This document shows, one piece after another, positions 58,192 through 64,000 of a stretch of 64,000 nucleotides of DNA (its first letter is position 1; every line of letters begins with the position of its first letter). The position numbers and the translations under genes are program-made. The notes beneath the pieces were generated by a model. It did no database searches, had not been told where the DNA came from, and was given only the letters and a program-made list of their open reading frames with translations. Origin of the DNA: Stenogyne calaminthoides (Eukaryota > Streptophyta > Magnoliopsida > Lamiales > Lamiaceae); the NCBI GenBank assembly GCA_037126765.1, contig JBBCBC010000054.1, positions 614,001 through 678,000 of the forward strand, read 5' to 3'.

Positions 58192-60029
58192 TGTTGGGGA
58201 AAAAAAGTTGCCTGAATCTATTCGGGTGAATATTTAAATACAAATTTAATTCTTTAATTATTACTAGCATGAATTAATCCTATATTAATTCAAATAATAA
58301 TCCAACAACATATCATGCATATAATAATTCACGTAAAACCTACGCATGCGGAATTCTACGAGTTTACGTGAACGTACCTCTTGGGATGGCAACGGTATGG
58401 CTGATTAGACTAACCTCAAGGACTTCCCAAGTATTCCTTTAGTCCTCGTTCTACTATCTGGTGGAAGGATTCTTGTGAACGATTTAACAAAAGGAAAAAT
58501 AAATATGTTGCACCACCTTTGTGGATTTACTAATTTTTTCAGCACATGGAATTGTACTTGGAATGAAAGAATCATCCCCTATTTATAGAAGATGAGTGGT
58601 TGATTTTGCCAGTGAAAAAACAATGTGGGAAAAGACTTTTCTTGATCACCAAGAAATCTTGAATATATCTCCTATATTCTTTTTCCCATAATTAAAATAT
58701 TCCACAAAAATCCCACCTCCTCAATATATGGAATTTTCGAAAATATGGTGTGCAAGATTCCAAGATTTGGATCTTCTTGAATTTATGAGATATTCTTGTA
58801 TTTCAAGAAATACATATCTTCCATAATATCTTTTCAAGAAAATCAAGAAAATTTTTCTTGCCCATTATATTTCCAAATTTTCGAAATCTTATTATAGATG
58901 ACCAAGTGGGAGATTTCTTGAATTTAATGAGATAATCTTGTATTCCAAGAATACATATCTTCATTCCATAACAAAATTCAAAGAAAATCTTTCTCCCAAC
59001 TTATCTATAAAATTCAAAATTTACATGGAAAAATAAGCAACAGTATTTATTTTATTTTAATCACTTTTTTCAGTTATTGGACTATTTGTTGGGCTACTCA
59101 GGGGGCCTTTAGGAGAATTAAGATTGGACCTTCTAATGGATCTTGAATATCTAATATTGAGCCACAATATAATTCAAGCCCATAAATATTAATTAATCTC
59201 ACTACATAATTAATATTGCACTATCCATCTTAACCCATATTACAGTCAATATGGCTCCCGGTCATTATTTACCGTGTTTAAGATTATCTAGCCCATTAAT
59301 TAATTCAAGCCACTGAAATAGCTTTTCATTAATTAATATCTTTTATCCTTGGTCAAGGAACGGTTCAACATTATTATCCATACCGGAAACTAATTCCACT
59401 TGCAAGATTTGGTATGATAAAGCTTATGAACCTCCCAAGGGGGCAAATCAAACAAGCGTACTTGCACACGATTCTTCGTATTAAATCTTAGCAATCACAT
59501 GTGACTAATAATATTGCCCAAGATAAAAAGTATTGAATCTCTCTGATTCGCTACCCATGATAAGTCAAAGCAATAGTTACCAATCCCACGTGATCCTATT
59601 TAAGGAACGAAGATTAAGAAACAACGAACCACTGAGGTCTAATTCTTCCTTGTTCAGTTCTGAAGAATCTATCCTCCTGTAGGTCCTATTCAGTGCATCA
59701 GTCATGCACTAGTGTAATCTCTTGGTCAAGACAAGCCAATCTGAGCCTTACACTTCAACCTTTCACGATGGGTTGTTCATTTCCATCTAGGTCGTGAATA
59801 ACGTACTTTTAGTTACAAGGGACTATTAATTTAATATTCTGTGATCTGGTATCACTAAATTAACTACAATGTAACACGTACGACTTATTGAACAATTATG
59901 CAGTAAATATATGTAACATTCGATAATATTTAAAGCATCAGTGATAAACAATTTATTTCAGTAAATAAGTCTGAAAATTCAGTTTCGATTATACAAAGTA
60001 AAAGCATATTTTCCAGTATAATCCCAACA
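58192..60029 (-). repeat. Outer element 5' LTR (1838 bp)
   Basis: TGTTGGGG to CCCAACA, next to the ctaag duplication at 60030. Equal in length to the sum of the two parts of the split 3' LTR. Confidence 0.95.
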
Positions 60030-61215
60030 CTAAGTACTTGCAGCATGTTTTGGAGGAAGGGAAGGCGATCACGGTCAAGGAGAGGAAGCGCAAGCTCTAC
60101 ACCAATAGCAAGAGCGACGCGGCTACAGATATGGTCGCAGTTTGTGGAGTAGTGTGGTGTTTGAGCATCCGGCGACATTTGATACTCTAGCTATGGATCC
60201 TGTGAAGAAGCAAGAAATTATAGACGATCTTGTTAATTTCTCCGAGTCTAAGGAGTATTATGCAAAGATTGGGAAGGCGTGGAAGAGAGGTTATCTCCTG
60301 TTTGGCCCTCCCGGAACTGGAAAGTCAACCATGATCGCCGCCATGGCTAATTTGTTGAAGTACGATGCGTATGATTTGGAGTTGACTTCCGTTAAGGACA
60401 ACACGGAATTGAGGAAGCTGTTGATTGACATCTCCAGCAAGTCGATTATTGTGATTGAGGATACTGAATGCTCGTTGGAGCTGACGGGGCAGAGGGAGAA
60501 GAAGGAGGCCGAAGATAAGGGTAAGAAGAAAGAGGAAGAGAAGGATGAGGTTAAGGAGAAGTTGAAGAAAATGGAGGAGAAAAAGGCGTGCGAGGTGACT
60601 CTTTCGGGGCTTCTCAACTTCATTGATGGGCTCTGGTTGTCTTGTGGGGGCGAAAGGATCATCATTTTCACTACTAATTACAAGGAGAAGCTTGATCCTG
60701 CTCTGGTTCGGAGAGGGAGGATGGATAGGCACGTTGAGTTGGCATATTGTGGGTTCGAAGCCTTCAAGGTTTTGGCCAAGAATTATATGAGCATTGAATC
60801 ACACGACATGTTTGCCACGATTAGGCAAAAGTTGGAGGAAACGAACATGACTCCAGCTGACGTTGCTGAGAATTTGATGCCAAAACTGCGCGGTGAGGAA
60901 GTGGAACCTCGTTTAAAGAGACTTGTTGAGGCCTTGGAAGAGGCTAAGGAAGAAGCTAAGCGTAAGGCCGAGGAAGAAGAGAAGCTAAAAGCCGAGAAAT
61001 TTGCTAAAGAAGAGGAAGAGAAGAAGCAAAAGGCAGCTAAAGAAGAAGAGGAGAAGAAGAAGAGCGCAAATGAAAAAGAAACTAGTGAAAATGGTAATAA
61101 TCAAGAATTGGCTAATGGAGTTCAAGAAAATGGCGAATCAAGTAAGGGAAGTACCAGTAATGATAAAAAATTGGAGAATGGCGCAGTGAAAGAAAATGGT
61201 GTTGCCACTATGTAA
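60030..61215 (+). pseudogene. AAA-ATPase exon 2, part after the insertion (ATPase domain)
   Basis: After the duplicated ctaag the frame resumes at 60035 with YLQHVLEEGKAITVKERKRK. An 11-bp extra segment (60134-60144) then shifts the frame between TDM and WSSVVFEHPATF. From 60145 the rest is open to 61215: Walker A GPPGTGKST, a Walker B region IIVIEDTECSLELTGQR, an acidic/basic insert, sensor IIFTTN, arginine-finger region LVRRGRMDRHVELAY, and a long Lys/Glu-rich coiled tail. Most relatives have VIEDIDC at Walker B; here it is VIEDTEC. The apparent start at 60142 is TTG, so this is not a separate gene. With intron, 17.3-kb insertion and the 11 bp discounted, the lengths add up to 549 codons, normal for the family. 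Confidence 0.92.
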
Positions 61216-62028
61216 ATTAATGTTATCAATTGTATTGTAGTAAGTGATAAATAATCAATATTTAGTTCAAGATTGCAGATTTGTTTGTGTTAAACTGATT
61301 AAGATTGTTGCACAAACTCCTCTACTATAAATGATACAAGTTCTTGTCTTTAGAACAACTCAATTGCAGATCTCTTTTCAATATCCAAATAGATTGAAAT
61401 TATTGAAAGCATTATACATACATATATACTGTGTTTATATGTTGTTAGAATATTTTTTCCTTATTGGAACTATGACACAATAAAAATGTATGTTTGGAGT
61501 GTATTTGCAAATGCTGCTTGTGTGGTTGATATTCAACTACCCAATTGGAAATCTGGAACTAATTTGACCGAGGTAATGTCAGCAATATATAAAAAATAGA
61601 GGACTAAAACGAAATAAATGAAACTTGAGGGGAGAAAATGAGGAATTTTTAGGGGTCTCAACAGTTAACGAGAAAAAATCACAAATAGTCCTGTATCTTT
61701 TCCCGAATCCAATAGTAGTCCTGTATCTTTTTATTTTATCACATATAGTCCTTTCATTATCAAATGTAGTCCTGCTTGCCGGAAAAATTAAAAAGTCGCC
61801 CGGAATTAGCACAAACTTCGGCAGTAGTGCTTACATGGCGTTCCACGTCATTACTTATTCCACATTATTTTATTAATATTTTATTTTTTGGGTCCATATA
61901 AATCTCTTTTCCTGAGGAGCAAACACATATTTTCCCCATTAAAGATACAGGCGTGCGTATGAAGCCAGCAGCTCAATGGTTTTTGAGTTCAACCCCATTG
62001 TTTAGCTCAAAGATTTAAAGGTAAAATC
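61216..62028. other. 3' flank of the AAA-ATPase gene and a possible transposon end
   Basis: Short 3' UTR-like AT-rich sequence. At about 61600-61910 there is a stretch with repeated tagtcctgtatctttt motifs, like the inverted-repeat end of some Mutator-like elements, but no matching second end was found in the window. No gene seen. Confidence 0.4.
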
Positions 62029-62044
62029 ACTAATACAGATTTGG

Positions 62045-62262
62045 GCTTGGACAGCTGTTAAAAATGACCTTGGAGAGCTGTTATAACCGCTCTCCAAGTA
62101 ACAGTTGTCCAAGCTTGGACAACTGATAAAAAACCGTTGTTCAAGAAATCGCACTTGGAGAGCGGTTTTTAACCGCATTGCAAGTGGACACTTAGACAAC
62201 GGTTTTCAACCGCTGTCCAAGCATATACACTTGGACAGCGGTTAAAACCCGCTCTCCAACAC
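62045..62262. repeat. Left subterminal repeats of the CACTA element
   Basis: About ten copies of cttggacagcggtt-type motifs, many as head-to-head pairs such as ggagagcggtttttaaccgc, able to form small hairpins. Confidence 0.85.
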
Positions 62263-62289
62263 TTTTTTTTTTTAAAAAAAATCGATTTT

Positions 62290-62435
62290 TAGGCACGGAC
62301 CCACCAGCATCTAATATATAAGCCACCAAGCCTCCCAATTAATTGAGGCAATTATTCGCTCCCATGGGGGACCGAACACAAGACCTTGGGTGCCTGAGCG
62401 GGGATTAATTCCGCTTGGGCACTTGCTTTTTTGCG
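62290..62435. other. Possible tRNA-derived SINE-like fragment inside the CACTA element
   Basis: The stretch gctcccatgggggaccgaac resembles, in reverse, an RNA polymerase III B box (ggttcgatcccc), and is followed by tgcctgagcgggg. No A box, clear ends or poly(A) tail could be fixed. Confidence 0.25.
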
Positions 62436-62639
62436 TTTACTTAATGAAATTAATTCTATATGTCTTTAAAATCGTTTTTTCTTACAATTTTTTTTTAAAT
62501 TCTTTATTTCAATTATCTTATTATTAATTCAATCACACTTTTATATAATAATAATTTTTTTATATAAATTTAAATTAAATTATATTAAAATTATATTTTT
62601 TACTTGTTTTTTTTTTAAAGTACACTACTTACCTTTCTT

Positions 62640-62765
62640 TTAAACTTGTAATACTTTTCCTTCTAAACAATTAATATTTTTCTATCTAAATAAGTAATAT
62701 TTTTCTTTAAACAAGTAATATTTTTTCATCTAAACAAGTAATATTTTTCTTTAAACAAGTTTCAC
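62640..62765 (+). repeat. Short tandem repeats in the CACTA interior
   Basis: Four to five units of about 24 bp with the theme ctttaaacaagtaatatttt. A (ta)n run follows at 62887-62909. Non-coding. Confidence 0.75.
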
Positions 62766-63099
62766 ATGAGACCTACTCATAAATTAAGTATATTATAGAC
62801 GGATTCAAATTCCATAAAATATATTCCAATATTTAGAAAATTATATAAATCAAATATTGTAGATTAATTCAAATTTCTTAAAATATATATATATATATAT
62901 ATATATATTTAGGAAAATATATATATAAATGAGATATTGCAGACCAATTCAAATTGTATAAAATATTTTCCAAACTTGACAATCATATATTTGACAAACT
63001 TGAAAAAATCACCGTGAGATTAACAAGGAACAAGAGAGTATATGCAATATTTGTGAGGAAAATTTTGGAGAAGCTATAGAAAATGGTGGAAATTCGGAT

Positions 63100-63290
63100 T
63101 TTCACTTGGAGAGCAGTTCATAACCGCTCTCCAAGTGAACTTGCAAAGCGGTTTTGAACCGCTGTCTAAGTGATTTTCTTGGACAGCGGTTACAAACCGC
63201 TGTCTATTTTTTTTTTTTTTATAAATAAAACCGCTCTCCAAACTTAAGCTTGGAGAGCTATTTGAAATAAGGGCTTTCCAAGTGGGGCTC
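63100..63290. repeat. Right subterminal repeats of the CACTA element
   Basis: Six or more copies of the ttggagagc/cttggacagcggtt motif in both orientations, the counterpart of the left array. Confidence 0.85.
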
Positions 63291-63317
63291 TCCATGCTTA
63301 AATGTGTAGTAGTGAAT

Positions 63318-64000
63318 GTTTCACTTCTCTTCACTTCTCTAAATATTATACTACTTGTTCTACAATCTAGTCTCTTCTCTAATAAAATTGTTTTACTATT
63401 GTCATGAGCATACATTTGATTCTTGGTGTAACCCGATAAACGAACAAGAACTTCATCAAGAAGAAGAATGTGTTACTGGTGATGGCAACATTATTAAAGA
63501 TTTGCAGAACATGTGTATGAATTGCGGAACATATGTATGAATGGTGGTTTAATGAATTGAGTTGTGTTTTAAATGTAAGAATAGATCCTGTGTTTAAAAT
63601 CTCAGCCAGTTTATTGCAAGTGACATTTACCACTTTTACAATTTGCAGTATCATTTGCACATATAATACCAATACAATTGGAACAAAATCAAAATAAAAT
63701 TTATCAAACAATATGCCTGAGTTCTGTAAAGTCAGAATAAAATAAAAATTGCAACACAAAATCTTGCTTGAGTTCTGTAATTTATCAAACAATATGCAAC
63801 TGTTAACTTCTCCTTTACTGCAATTTATCAAACATTGCACTTGAGCTTGACAAAATAAATTATGCTCAAGTTTATATAAGGATTGCCACACCAATTTTGA
63901 TCTATTTGGCAGATGAGGGGAGTGACGTGGACCCATGTGTGAACCGCTGTCCAAGGAAAAGATTGGACAACGGTTTCGAACCGCTGTGTAAGTGCAAAAA
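63318..64000. other. Intergenic DNA with a further CACTA-type repeat array at the edge
   Basis: No gene seen at 63318-63930. From about 63940 the motifs gaaccgctgtccaagg, ttggacaacggttt and cgaaccgctgtgtaag are the same subterminal repeat as in the CACTA element to the left. They run off the right edge, so a second related element probably begins here or lies beyond. Confidence 0.6.

Larger units (their letters stand above)
42775..60029 (-). mobile_element. Outer Ty1/copia element inserted in the AAA-ATPase gene (contains a nested element)
   Basis: A minus-strand element flanked by the 5-bp duplication ctaag (42770-42774 and 60030-60034). The 5' LTR is 58192-60029. The 3' LTR is split into 42775-44343 and 52424-52692 by the nested element. 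Both LTRs come to 1838 bp, so the reconstruction is exact in length. The interior (52693-58191) holds primer site, leader, full-length gag, and damaged protease and pol. Net size without the nested element and its target repeat is 9175 bp. It is the only member of the family here with a full-length gag, an intact zinc knuckle and a DTG protease site. Confidence 0.95.
62029..63314. mobile_element. Non-autonomous CACTA transposon (1286 bp)
   Basis: The ends are CACTAATACAGATTT (62029) and, on the other strand from 63314, CACTACTACACATTT; 21 of the first 28 positions match by eye. A 3-bp target duplication aat flanks it (62026-62028 and 63315-63317). Both ends carry arrays of a short motif, ttggacagcggtt or ttggagagcggtt, in both orientations, typical of CACTA subterminal repeats that bind transposase. 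No transposase is encoded, so it would need one in trans. Confidence 0.9.

Noticed and set aside
42775..60029. Independent insertion of two unrelated elements side by side
   Set aside because: The single ctaag duplication flanks the whole block, and the aacct duplication places the second element inside the first one's LTR.
60291..60732. Long antisense frames opposite the ATPase domain
   Set aside because: Shadows of the real coding strand, with low-complexity Ser/Phe/Leu-rich content produced by the Lys/Glu-rich sense strand.
60142..61215. A separate short AAA-ATPase gene starting at 60142
   Set aside because: The start would be TTG in mid-domain. The sequence before it (60035-60133) encodes the preceding part of the same protein, and the N-terminal domain lies on the other side of the retrotransposon insertion.

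Overview
This window is nuclear DNA from a plant, probably a eudicot. The evidence is plant-type Ty1/copia retrotransposons primed by initiator tRNA-Met, a class I small heat-shock protein, a plant AAA-ATPase of the mitochondrial AATP1/BCS1-like family with an intron, and plant DNA transposons (Mutator-like and CACTA). About 54 of the 64 kb is LTR-retrotransposon sequence. No rRNA gene, tRNA gene or CRISPR array was seen.

Layout. 1-20307: minus-strand pieces of one copia family (LTR about 1.84 kb, TGTTGGG...CCCAACA) arranged as interior-LTR-interior-LTR, with five LTRs in one orientation, one fairly complete but mutated pol (4564-7319) and a 2.45-kb tandem duplication. 20308-36816: the orientation flips through a short LTR-derived filler. 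Plus-strand pieces of the same family follow, including a 3.17-kb tandem duplication that fuses LTR pieces to the 3' part of a Sirevirus-like element, then a deleted plus-strand element with a solo LTR (5-bp target duplication) in its gag. 36817-37805: a gag and short LTR of a second copia family. 37806-41874: low-copy DNA holding a 1556-bp Mutator-like element (10-bp target duplication, long inverted repeats) that carries a small heat-shock protein gene. 41875-61215: an AAA-ATPase gene whose second exon is split by a 17.3-kb insertion, itself two nested copia elements with clean 5-bp target duplications (ctaag for the outer, aacct for the inner). 61216-64000: flanking DNA with a 1286-bp non-autonomous CACTA element and a further repeat array at the right edge.

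How the parts relate. The dominant copia family falls into two groups. The outer element in the AAA-ATPase gene has a full-length Gag, an intact zinc knuckle and a DTG protease site. The other copies examined share a gag deletion, a zinc knuckle without its histidine, a damaged protease triad and a frame-breaking 26-bp minisatellite in the protease region. They look like an internally deleted lineage mobilised in trans. In several stretches, copies differ almost only where the partner has CAG or CTG, in a way that does not look like cytosine deamination and may be a consensus-sequence artefact at CHG-methylated sites. Reading frames in those stretches should be treated with caution. The most notable host-related items are the transposon-borne heat-shock gene with a TIR-encoded C-terminus, the AAA-ATPase gene killed by nested insertions, and its intron built of four tandem copies of its own 5' splice-site region.
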